A stretch of 64,000 nt of DNA from NCBI GenBank assembly GCA_016708845.1, contig JADJFB010000012.1, positions 71,218 through 135,217 of the forward strand. The letters run 5' to 3'. This DNA is from Bacteroidota bacterium (lineage in GTDB: Bacteria > Bacteroidota > Bacteroidia > B-17B0 > Aurantibacillaceae). The notes beneath the pieces were generated by a model that ran no database searches, had not been told where the DNA came from, and saw only the letters and a list, made by a program, of their open reading frames with translations. Below, one piece after another: positions 49,659 through 57,585 of this stretch (position 1 is its first letter; the number at the start of each line of letters is the position of its first letter). Made by a program: the position numbers and the translations under genes.

Positions 49659-51743
49659 CTATTGGGGCAAATAACTAGTAATGGATGAAACTGATTCGGT
49701 ATAAGAACCTGCAGGATATTTTTCTTTTAAAATAGTGGCAGTTTTTTTAACGTTATCAAAGTATCCTAAATTATAATAGCTCATGGTTAATAAAAATAAT
49801 TGTAGTTGTTCTTTCTCTCCTTCTAATTTAAATAAATCCAATAATTGTTTTCGGGTATATGCTTCGTCGCTGTACTGATGATTTTCATTATAGATGGTAG
49901 CGTAATTCTCTAAAACTTGTATCATGGGATCTAAATCTTTAACGTTTTTAATGTAGTTTGAATAATCGTTTTGTAGGTTCTTTAAATCTTGATTAATTTC
50001 TCTAATGGCTTTATCGTAATCTTTTTGATTCACTTTATAATCATCTGCCTTGCTTTTCAATGTTTCAAAGTGTTTGCGAGCCTCCTCAATGCTTTTTTGT
50101 TTTGCTGTTAACGAAATTAATCCATCCCATGCTGCGAGAGATACATCAATATCATCTTCGTTGCTAGGCTTATAAGTGCTAGTATAACGTTCGCAAATTT
50201 CCAGTAATAAATCAGGACGATTGTACTGCTGATTACTAAATAACCATTTAATGACTTTTTCTAGTTCGGCTTTCGACCCTTTTTTTGAAACTGTTTCTAG
50301 CTCTTTTATTTTTTCTGATTTCTCAGCGGTTTTAGTTTTATAATCTTCTAAACTATTTTCTAAAGTAAAGGTTCTATCTTGATCATCTGATTCGGTAAAT
50401 ACTATTTTACAGGCAGTTATAATATCTTCCATCGTTTTAGTATCGTTGAAGTTTTGAGCAACATTAAAAAACTCTGTAAACTCATTAAATTTAATGCTTT
50501 CGTCCCAGTTCTTAATCACTTCTGGACTTGCACTCAATACTTGCGATTTATATAATTGTAAATAACGTTTGTATTCTTTTTCATTTACAAATTGCAAGTT
50601 CGATTTCCATTCTAGTTTATTTAAGTAAGTTACATAAGCATCTAACGACTCTGCTGATAATTTTGATTCGATTGCTTTTTTGCCATTGCTTCGTTGTTCT
50701 AACTCTTTAATAGCAGTTTCTAAATTCATTTTCACACTTTGAAAATATAGACTAGTAGGGTAGTTGGTAATAAATAATTTAGCAGCATCAATTACTTCTT
50801 CGTGTTTTTTTAAAGCTGATAAAGCGGAGCAATCATAAAACAATAACATTTCGCCTAAGGTCATAGGAGAGGCTTCTCCATACACTTTTTTCTTTTCATC
50901 TATTTTCATTTTACGAATCGAATTATTAAAGGATAATAATTGATTGTATTTGTAGGAAGATAAAAGAGTTGTCCAGATGTTGCTTATTTGCATACCAAAT
51001 TTATCACTATTAGCATCTAAGCTATTAATGGTGTTTTTAAGTTCTTCTAAAATTAATTGTTCACGTTGTAATTCTACTTTTTTTAACCATTCTTTAATAT
51101 CCTCTAATTTATTTTTAGCGAAACGAAATTTAGGATTGTCTTTAATGGTTTTTTCTAAAATTTGTTTGGCATCGGTACTCATACCTACATCTTGCAATTC
51201 TAATGCATTAGAAAAATTAACGACTTCTTTTAAAGTTACTTCTTCTCCAGCTTTATATAGTCCGCTTAAATCTGGACTGTAAGGCACGTTGATGTTTTTT
51301 GCCAATAAATTAGCGAGTTGTTGATGCAAACTAAAAAAGTTGTTTTTATTTCCACTTACTTGCTCGGCAAAAATAACACCACCTGTTTGCACATCAATTA
51401 AACGCGCATCTAAACGAATGATATTATCTAATATGTAAAATGAACCCGTTAATATATTCTGAGCACCTAAGCCTTTTCCTAATTTTTGTGCGGTAGATTG
51501 GTCAAAATATTTTGATTGCCCTAGTTTAATTTCTTGAAGTAGTTTTTCTAGTTTTTCACGTTCTACAATCGTTACGCCTTTTACTTTTGATAGATCGGTA
51601 ATCAACATATCTGCAATACCTTTGGATAAAGCATTGTATTTGGCGTCTCCACTCGAATTATCAAAATAGGAAATAGCAATTGTTTTTGCATCAATATGTA
51701 ATGCAAATACTACAGCTATTAAAAAGAATAATCCTTTTTTCAT
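49659..51743 (-). CDS. Periplasmic FlgO/CsgG-like protein with long helical repeat region
   Basis: 694 residues. Signal peptide (MKKGLFFLIAVVFALHIDA), then a FlgO/CsgG N-terminal-like domain (residues about 20-155: IAISYFDNSSGDAKYNALSKGIADMLITDLSK, VEREKLEKLLQEIKLGQSKYFD, ARLIDVQTGGVIFAEQ), and about 500 residues of helical, TPR-like and coiled-coil sequence. The first domain is closely similar to the C-terminal half of the next gene upstream in the operon. Likely periplasmic or outer-membrane associated, with a scaffolding function. Its ATG overlaps the upstream stop (TAATG), showing tight coupling. Confidence 0.82.
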   Translation of the reverse strand: MKKGLFFLIAVVFALHIDAKTIAISYFDNSSGDAKYNALSKGIADMLITDLSKVKGVTIVEREKLEKLLQEIKLGQSKYFDQSTAQKLGKGLGAQNILTGSFYILDNIIRLDARLIDVQTGGVIFAEQVSGNKNNFFSLHQQLANLLAKNINVPYSPDLSGLYKAGEEVTLKEVVNFSNALELQDVGMSTDAKQILEKTIKDNPKFRFAKNKLEDIKEWLKKVELQREQLILEELKNTINSLDANSDKFGMQISNIWTTLLSSYKYNQLLSFNNSIRKMKIDEKKKVYGEASPMTLGEMLLFYDCSALSALKKHEEVIDAAKLFITNYPTSLYFQSVKMNLETAIKELEQRSNGKKAIESKLSAESLDAYVTYLNKLEWKSNLQFVNEKEYKRYLQLYKSQVLSASPEVIKNWDESIKFNEFTEFFNVAQNFNDTKTMEDIITACKIVFTESDDQDRTFTLENSLEDYKTKTAEKSEKIKELETVSKKGSKAELEKVIKWLFSNQQYNRPDLLLEICERYTSTYKPSNEDDIDVSLAAWDGLISLTAKQKSIEEARKHFETLKSKADDYKVNQKDYDKAIREINQDLKNLQNDYSNYIKNVKDLDPMIQVLENYATIYNENHQYSDEAYTRKQLLDLFKLEGEKEQLQLFLLTMSYYNLGYFDNVKKTATILKEKYPAGSYTESVSSITSYLPQ

Positions 51744-53047
51744 TACACGTTGGCGTTTAATTTATCAAGTGCTTTTTTTGCAGGCGCAAAATCAGGATTT
51801 TTTTGAAGCACTTTTTTTAGTAACTCGATGGCTTTTCCGTTTTCTCCTTTGTCCATTTTATCTAAAGCATCCGAATACAACAAAGATGTTTCGTAGCTTA
51901 AGGAAGAAGTTTTGGTTTCTGGCGCTTCTTTGTTATCCGCATTCAACTCTACATTTAATCCACTAGCAATTTTAACGACTAACTTTTTCTCTAAATCAAA
52001 AAACGTATTGGTTTGTCCGTCAATGCCTTCGCTTTTAATAATCTTTCCTGTCTCTACATCAATAATACGAGCATCCATACGCATACTGCCCATTAAATCA
52101 AAAAAAGCTCCTGTTAAAATATATTGTACACCTAATAGTTTTCCAACTTTAGTAGCGGTTGACGCATCAAACTCTTTTGAGTTGTTTAATTTTTGCTCTT
52201 TCAAAATTTCTTCTAATCGTGCACGCTCAATTACGTTTAACATTTTAATTTTTGATAAATCAGAAATCAACATATCTGCTAAGCCTTTTCTTAAACGAGA
52301 TAATTCAGCATTATCCGAACCATTATCAAAATATAAAATAGCAATACGTTTGGCATCTGCATTAGGCGTTGCACTATTTAAATTATCAACAATGGCTTCT
52401 TCTTGGTTAACAGAATTTTCTGTAGCATTGGTTGCTTGCGCAGGTTGTGTTACAACTTCGTTAGAGCCTTTGTTTAAAAAATAAAATGCTGCAAATCCAC
52501 CGATTAAAACAATTAACGACACTAATAAAATGGGAACTAATGAAGATTTTTTTTGACTTACTGTCTCAGATGGAATATTGGTATTTCTTCCTCCACCAGT
52601 TTCAGCATAGCTTTGCACAGGTGTAATTAATTCGTTTGGCACATTGCCTTTTAAATATTCTAAGAAAAACCAATTCGTTAAACTTGCTAAAGCTGTTTGG
52701 CAAGGTGCAATCCATTCGCGCGTTGCTTCCGATAAATCATCTTGCGCATGTGCCGCGTAATTGCCATAAGTTTGTATGGTACCTATTAAAATCCCTATTT
52801 TGTCTGGAATGATTTTCTTCTGTAATAATTCACGTCCGTAATCATTCAGCATCATTCTGCTTTTAGGTTCACCCAATTCTTTGGTGTACATAAAACGGCA
52901 AATAGCCTCCGTTGTTCTGCGCGCATTTTGTAAAAACGTATCAGGATCTTGGTCGGCATAACCAAATGATTTTACAAGCATTCGACTTAGGTGAGTTACT
53001 TTCTCTTCTAAGCTTTCAATTTGCTGGTCTTTATTAGTGTCAGACAT
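51743..53047 (-). CDS. DUF4145-like / membrane segment / FlgO-CsgG-like fusion protein
   Basis: 434 residues. The N-terminal 150 residues (TFLQNARRTTEAICRFMYTKELGE, IPDKIGILIGTIQTYGNYAAHA) are a cytoplasmic helical domain like DUF4145. One membrane segment follows (LVPILLVSLIVLIGGFAAFYFL, about 165-187). The rest is outside: a FlgO/CsgG-like domain (IAILYFDNGSDNAELSRLRKGLADMLISDLSK, IERARLEEILKEQKLN, ARIIDVETGKII) and a short TPR end. The layout is of a transmembrane sensor linking the cytoplasm to a periplasmic partner such as the next gene product. First gene of the operon, behind a consensus promoter. Confidence 0.82.
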   Translation of the reverse strand: MSDTNKDQQIESLEEKVTHLSRMLVKSFGYADQDPDTFLQNARRTTEAICRFMYTKELGEPKSRMMLNDYGRELLQKKIIPDKIGILIGTIQTYGNYAAHAQDDLSEATREWIAPCQTALASLTNWFFLEYLKGNVPNELITPVQSYAETGGGRNTNIPSETVSQKKSSLVPILLVSLIVLIGGFAAFYFLNKGSNEVVTQPAQATNATENSVNQEEAIVDNLNSATPNADAKRIAILYFDNGSDNAELSRLRKGLADMLISDLSKIKMLNVIERARLEEILKEQKLNNSKEFDASTATKVGKLLGVQYILTGAFFDLMGSMRMDARIIDVETGKIIKSEGIDGQTNTFFDLEKKLVVKIASGLNVELNADNKEAPETKTSSLSYETSLLYSDALDKMDKGENGKAIELLKKVLQKNPDFAPAKKALDKLNANV

Positions 53048-53064
53048 AGTTTTGTGATTAATAT

Positions 53065-53092
53065 CAAAAATACAAATTATATTGCATTACAA
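53065..53092 (-). promoter_or_regulatory. Promoter of the FlgO/FlgO/PP2C operon (TTG-N17-TATTTTTG)
   Basis: On the minus strand, TTG (53092-53090), 17-bp spacer, TATTTTTG (53072-53065), a full consensus match. The ATG at 53047 follows 17 bp after the box. Confidence 0.7.
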
Positions 53093-53319
53093 AAGCCTAA
53101 AATCCATCAGTTTTTCTATAAAAACAGGTATGACTCGGCATTTTGTAATCTTATTACCGCCACCAAGGTACCGTTCACCGACTAGTTGACTAATCCTACC
53201 TAATTGCTATTGTACAGCAACTATTCCTCTTATACCTTTACAAAAAATTACGGCAAATGTGTAGTACTCGCAAAGCCAAAAATTAGACAAGGATATAATA
53301 ACAATAAATAAACATTATA

Positions 53320-54164
53320 ATGACAAATCAAGAAGAGCACATGAATTTTGAAGACATGTGTCAGCAATCAGAAAAAAGCCAACGAAGAGGTAAAGTTATT
53401 GGAGGAATTTTAGTGGTGATTGCGGGCTCACTATACTTATCAAAGGAGTTAGGTGCAGATATTCCACACTGGTTATTTACCTGGAAAACATTTTTAATAG
53501 CGTTAGGTATTATCACAGGCGTAAAACATAATTTTAGAAACGCTTGGTGGTTTTTCTTAATAGCCATAGGCGGTATATTTTTATTAGGAGATTTTTATCC
53601 TCAAATGAATATTCAAGCCTTGTTATGGCCAATTTTAATTATTCTGGTTGGAATTATTATGATATTTAAACCTAAGCGTAAACATAGGTTTCGCCATTGG
53701 GGAAAATATTACGAAAAAAATACGGCAAAGAATACGAGGAGAAATACACTAACTATTACAAAAAAAAGTATGGCACTCAGGATGATTATAATAATTGTTA
53801 CACGAAGGAATCTTCAAGTACTGATGATTATGTTGACTTTACAACGTTTATGGGAAGTGTAAAAAAAAATATTCTTTCTAAAAATTTTAAAGGTGGAGAA
53901 ATAACGAACGTATTTGGAGGTTCGGAAGTAAATCTATCGCAAGCCGATATTGAAAAAACAGCGACTTTAGAATTAGTGAATGTATTTGGTGGCACACGAT
54001 TAATTATTCCCGCAAATTGGGAAGTACATTCAGAACTAGTATCTGTGTTTGGAAATATAGAAGATAAAAGAAATATACAACCCAACCTTAACTCTGAAAA
54101 TGTAAAAATATTGGTATTAAAAGGTAATACTTTTATGGGAGGCATTGAAATTAAAAGTTATTAA
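53320..54164 (+). CDS. LiaF-like membrane protein with DUF5668 (one frameshift)
   Basis: 281 residues after correction. The N-terminal part has three or four short membrane segments (GGILVVIAGSLYLSKEL, TFLIALGIITGV, FFLIAIGGIFLLGD, LLWPILIILVGIIMIF), the DUF5668 pattern. A charged Lys/Tyr-rich linker follows, then a LiaF C-terminal beta domain (GGEITNVFGGSEVNLSQADI, LVNVFGGTRLIIPANWEV, GNTFMGGIEIKSY). Such proteins modulate cell-envelope stress kinases. One A is missing from the A7 run at 53714-53720; restoring it gives YYEKKYGKEYEEKY. It leads an operon with a DUF4288 protein and a LytS/LytTR pair, consistent with LiaF-like control of that kinase. Confidence 0.82.
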
Positions 54165-54188
54165 AATTCACCACTAAAAATTATATAT

Positions 54189-54536
54189 ATGAAACGCTAT
54201 TTAGTAAAACTGATGTTTAATATCAATATCGACAACGGAAGTCACGCTTCTCAATTCGACGAACAAATTCGAATTGTAGAAGCTTACAGTATGGAGTCTG
54301 CTTTTCAAAAAGCAAGAACCATTGGAAAAAAAGAAGAAGAAATTTTCATCAATAACGAAAGTAAACTAGTGAACTGGCAATTTATTGATGTGGCAGATGT
54401 TTATGAGTTAGAGTCTTTAAAAGATGGAGAACAAGTATATTCAACCACTCATGAAAATACAGAGCGTAGTGCATTCATTAATTATATTCGTCAAAAGGCA
54501 ATGGTAATTCAATCAAAAAGCTTAACTTTTGCTTAG
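54189..54536 (+). CDS. DUF4288 domain-containing protein
   Basis: 115 residues, cytosolic. MKRYLVKLMFNINIDNG, FDEQIRIVEAYSMESAFQKARTIGKKEE and WQFIDVADVYELESLKDGEQVYS match the DUF4288 family as I know it. Function unknown. It sits 24 bp after the LiaF-like gene and 10 bp before the histidine kinase gene, so it belongs to that operon and may be an accessory of the signalling system. Confidence 0.8.
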   Translation: MKRYLVKLMFNINIDNGSHASQFDEQIRIVEAYSMESAFQKARTIGKKEEEIFINNESKLVNWQFIDVADVYELESLKDGEQVYSTTHENTERSAFINYIRQKAMVIQSKSLTFA

Positions 54537-54546
54537 TTAATTTAGT

Positions 54547-55593
54547 TTGAGAAGCTACACCACATATCCGTTCAAAAAAATCCTCACGATGTATATTGCG
54601 TGGTGGATTTTTTGGGCACTGATACAAACTTGGGTTTTGCATCAATTAGAATTAAGTTGGAACTACGCCTTTATTGATTCGGTAATCACAAATGGGTTAT
54701 TGGCTTTAGCTTGCTTCGCCGCTATTATCTTGTTTCGTTATTATCAGCCAGGCAATAGTAATCGTATTTACAGATTAGTATTTGCTTTAAGTATTACTAT
54801 TTTATATTGCATTTCTTTTAAATGGGTTTTAACAAATTTGTTGGGAGCCGACGACTACTATCAAGATTTTTTAGAAAAGTCAATGCCCATACGTTTTATT
54901 ATTTCCTTATTAGTACTAACATTTTTAACTATTACAAATTGGTTATTATATAATTTACAAGAACAAAAAGATAGAGAACAACGTCAAAATGCAGCGGAGC
55001 AATTAGTGAGAGAGGCAGAGTTAGCAAGATTACGCCAGCAATTGCAACCGCATTTTTTATTTAATAGTTTAAATTCTATTAGCGCTTTAGCTGGCTCAAA
55101 ACCTAATGAAGCCAGAAAAATGATTCAGCAATTATCTGATTTTTTAAGAGGTACTTTAAAAAAAGATGATCAACAAACAGTTTCGTTGCATGAAGAAATT
55201 GAACATTTAAAATTGTATTTAGAAATTGAGAAAGTACGTTTTGGCCATCGTTTACAAGTAGATGTTAACATGGAATGCGATAACAGGGATGTGTCCCTGC
55301 CACCTTTGTTATTACAACCTATTGTTGAAAATGCTATTAAATTTGGATTGTATGACACCATCGAAGATATCACGATTAGCATCTCTTGTCATTTTGAAAA
55401 TAATTACCTGAATATTCAAATAAAAAATCCTTATGATTCGGATACGCAGCAAGCTCATGAAGGAACAGGTTTTGGTTTAAGTTCAGTTCAGCGTCGTTTG
55501 TTTTTATTGTATGCTCGAAATGATTTAATGACCACTGAAAAAAGGAATAGCGAATTTATTACCTCTTTAAAAATACCACAACATAAAAAATGA
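54547..55593 (+). CDS. LytS-type sensor histidine kinase
   Basis: 348 residues. Four membrane segments in the first 140 residues, then a coiled coil and the His_kinase domain LRQQLQPHFLFNSLNSISALAG (phospho-His in QPHFLFN), and a HATPase with LLLQPIVENAIKFGL (N box) and GTGFGLSSVQRRL (G2 box). There is no large external sensor domain, so the signal is likely sensed in the membrane, possibly through the LiaF-like partner. The start is read as TTG 54547; ATG 54589 (MYIAWWIFW) is the alternative. The stop overlaps the regulator start by 4 nt (ATGA). Confidence 0.9.
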   Translation: MRSYTTYPFKKILTMYIAWWIFWALIQTWVLHQLELSWNYAFIDSVITNGLLALACFAAIILFRYYQPGNSNRIYRLVFALSITILYCISFKWVLTNLLGADDYYQDFLEKSMPIRFIISLLVLTFLTITNWLLYNLQEQKDREQRQNAAEQLVREAELARLRQQLQPHFLFNSLNSISALAGSKPNEARKMIQQLSDFLRGTLKKDDQQTVSLHEEIEHLKLYLEIEKVRFGHRLQVDVNMECDNRDVSLPPLLLQPIVENAIKFGLYDTIEDITISISCHFENNYLNIQIKNPYDSDTQQAHEGTGFGLSSVQRRLFLLYARNDLMTTEKRNSEFITSLKIPQHKK

Positions 55594-56333
55594 GTAAAGT
55601 AGTGATTATAGATGATGAGCCATTAGCTCGCAGTTTAGTTGTAGAATACCTGCAACAACATTCATCTATTGAAATAGCAGCAGAATGCAACGATGGTTTT
55701 CAGGGAGTGAAAGCTATTATGCAACACAAACCAGATTTGATTTTTTTAGATATTCAAATGCCCAAAATCAATGGATTTGAAATGCTAGAATTATTAGATT
55801 CAACGCCATCGGTTATTTTTACAACTGCCTTTGATGAATATGCTATTAAAGCTTTTGAAGCGAATGCTATTGATTATCTGCTGAAGCCTTTTAGTAAAGA
55901 GCGTTTTGATTTAGCTATTCAAAAATGGAATGAAAAAAAGAATACGACGTCATCAGATAAAAACATTCAAGCACTTTTAGAAAACACAACGAAGCAACCT
56001 GACGAAAAAAGCAGAATCGTAGTTAAGAATGGTAGCGATATTCGTATTGTGCCCATGGCGGATGTGATGTATATTGAAGCGTATGATGATTACGTGAAAA
56101 TTTTTACAAAGGATACTTATTTCTTAAAAAAGAAAACAATGAATTATTATGAGCAAGTATTAGATAGTTCACAATTTTTTAGAACGCATCGCTCATTCAT
56201 TATAAATTTACAAGAGTTAACTAAAATAGCACCGCTAGAAAAAAATACCTACGTTGTGCTATTGAAGAATGGAAAGAGAATTCCATTGAGTAGAACTGGT
56301 TATTCTAAACTAAAAGAAACGCTTGGTGTTTAA
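55590..56333 (+). CDS. LytTR response regulator
   Basis: 247 residues, intact. Receiver with IDDEPLARSLV, the phosphorylated Asp in LIFLDIQMPKINGF, Thr in VIFTTAFDEYAIKAF and Lys in LLKPFSKERF. LytTR DNA-binding domain from about residue 140: RIVPMADVMYIEAYDDYVKIF, FFRTHRSFIINLQEL and GKRIPLSRTGYSKLKE. It works with the kinase immediately upstream. No pair of direct repeats at 21-bp pitch was found upstream of its own operon. Confidence 0.93.
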   Translation: MSKVVIIDDEPLARSLVVEYLQQHSSIEIAAECNDGFQGVKAIMQHKPDLIFLDIQMPKINGFEMLELLDSTPSVIFTTAFDEYAIKAFEANAIDYLLKPFSKERFDLAIQKWNEKKNTTSSDKNIQALLENTTKQPDEKSRIVVKNGSDIRIVPMADVMYIEAYDDYVKIFTKDTYFLKKKTMNYYEQVLDSSQFFRTHRSFIINLQELTKIAPLEKNTYVVLLKNGKRIPLSRTGYSKLKETLGV

Positions 56334-56343
56334 TTTGAAAAAA

Positions 56344-56486
56344 TTAGCCACATAGAAACATAGAATTGTTATTGTGTGGAGTAAAATATAGAAACCTTCG
56401 GTTTACACACAGGGCTATGTGTAAGAAGCGTCGCTTCAACTAGATGTTCTTATAAATAATATTCAACTATGTGTCTATGTGGTTAA
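56344..56486. repeat. 143-bp palindromic interspersed element with nested hairpins
   Basis: Outer arms TTAGCCACATAGAAACATAG (56344-56363) and CTATGTGTCTATGTGGTTAA (56467-56486) are imperfect inverted repeats. Inside are small hairpins such as AAACC-TTCG-GTTT and GAAGCG-TCGCTTC, and ACACA/TATGTGT. It fills the gap between the LytTR gene and the metallo-hydrolase gene. The form is that of a non-coding mobile repeat (MITE or REP type); I recall similar CATAG-type elements in Bacteroidota genomes. Confidence 0.7.
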
Positions 56487-56540
56487 AAAACAACATTACT
56501 GATCAAACTATATTATATCCAAATAGTTAATAATAAAATC

Positions 56541-57581
56541 ATGTCACTCATAAAATCACTAGGTAAAAATCCTTCAGGGAAAAGATTGGAACGCATCAAA
56601 CAATCGCCTAACTATAAAAATAATGCCTTTCAAAATTTATCACCTACTGCACAATTAGCAGAAGATAGCACCTTTCTGAAATTGAGTAAGCAGTCTCTTA
56701 ATAAATCTAAAACTACAGAGCCAAATAAAGTATTGCCTTTTATTAGAACAGATTTAAATCGACTTCAAGCAGATGAACCTGTTATTGTATGGTTAGGACA
56801 TTCATCCTATTTAATTAAACTAAACGGCAAAACTATATTAATAGATCCTGTTTTTAGTGGCAATGCTGCACCAGTATCTTTTATGTTGAAAGCTTTTAAA
56901 GGCGCTAATGAATATTCGGTTGAGGATATGCCTGAAATTGATTTGCTATTATTAACGCACGATCATTATGATCATTTAGATTATAAAACACTTACAAAAT
57001 TACGTTCAAAAATTAAACAAGTGATTGCGCCGTTAGGAGTTGGTTCGCATTTAGAACATTGGGGTTTTGAGGAAACGATTATTACTGAATTAGATTGGTG
57101 GGAATCACATTCGTTTACTACTGAAATTAATATTACATCAGCGCCTGCAAGGCATTATACCGGAAGAGGAGTGGTGCGTTCAAAAATGTTATGGTCGTCT
57201 TATATTTTAAAAACCAATACGCATAATTTATATTTAGGTGGCGATTCTGGTTACGACACACACTTTAAAACTATTGGAGAAAAATTCGGTCCTTTTGATA
57301 TTGCTTTATTAGAATCTGGACAATATAATACTGCTTGGCCATTTATCCACATGATGCCAGAGCAAACGGTGCAAGCAAGCATTGATTTGCAAGCAAGGAT
57401 TTTATTTCCTATTCATTGGGGAAAATTTGCATTAGCTTTTCATGATTGGGATGAGCCTATCAACCGCGTTTTGAAAAAAGCGGAAGAATTAAAAGTAAAA
57501 GTTACTACACCAATGATTGGTGAGCCTTTAATTATTAGTAAATTTTCTGAAACTAGATCTTGGTGGAAGTTTGAGGGATAA
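56541..57581 (+). CDS. MBL-fold metallo-hydrolase, NAPE-PLD/UlaG-like
   Basis: 346 residues. Beta-lactamase-fold metal motif LLLTHDHYDHLDYKTL (HxHxDH with the first Asp/His pair), HYTGRG, LGGDSGYDTHFK (bridging Asp) and FPIHWGKFALAFHDWDEP (last His). VIVWLGHSSYLIKLNGKTILIDPVF is typical of the lipid- or ascorbate-phosphate-hydrolase branch. Cytosolic, no signal peptide. Substrate unknown; phosphodiesterase activity is the best guess. Confidence 0.9.
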   Translation: MSLIKSLGKNPSGKRLERIKQSPNYKNNAFQNLSPTAQLAEDSTFLKLSKQSLNKSKTTEPNKVLPFIRTDLNRLQADEPVIVWLGHSSYLIKLNGKTILIDPVFSGNAAPVSFMLKAFKGANEYSVEDMPEIDLLLLTHDHYDHLDYKTLTKLRSKIKQVIAPLGVGSHLEHWGFEETIITELDWWESHSFTTEINITSAPARHYTGRGVVRSKMLWSSYILKTNTHNLYLGGDSGYDTHFKTIGEKFGPFDIALLESGQYNTAWPFIHMMPEQTVQASIDLQARILFPIHWGKFALAFHDWDEPINRVLKKAEELKVKVTTPMIGEPLIISKFSETRSWWKFEG

Positions 57582-57585
57582 TTTT

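Noticed and set aside
53155..53200. TACC-containing repeats upstream of the LiaF-like operon as a LytTR site
   Set aside because: Spacings are about 14 and 27 bp, not the regular 21-22 bp expected, and similarity among copies is poor.
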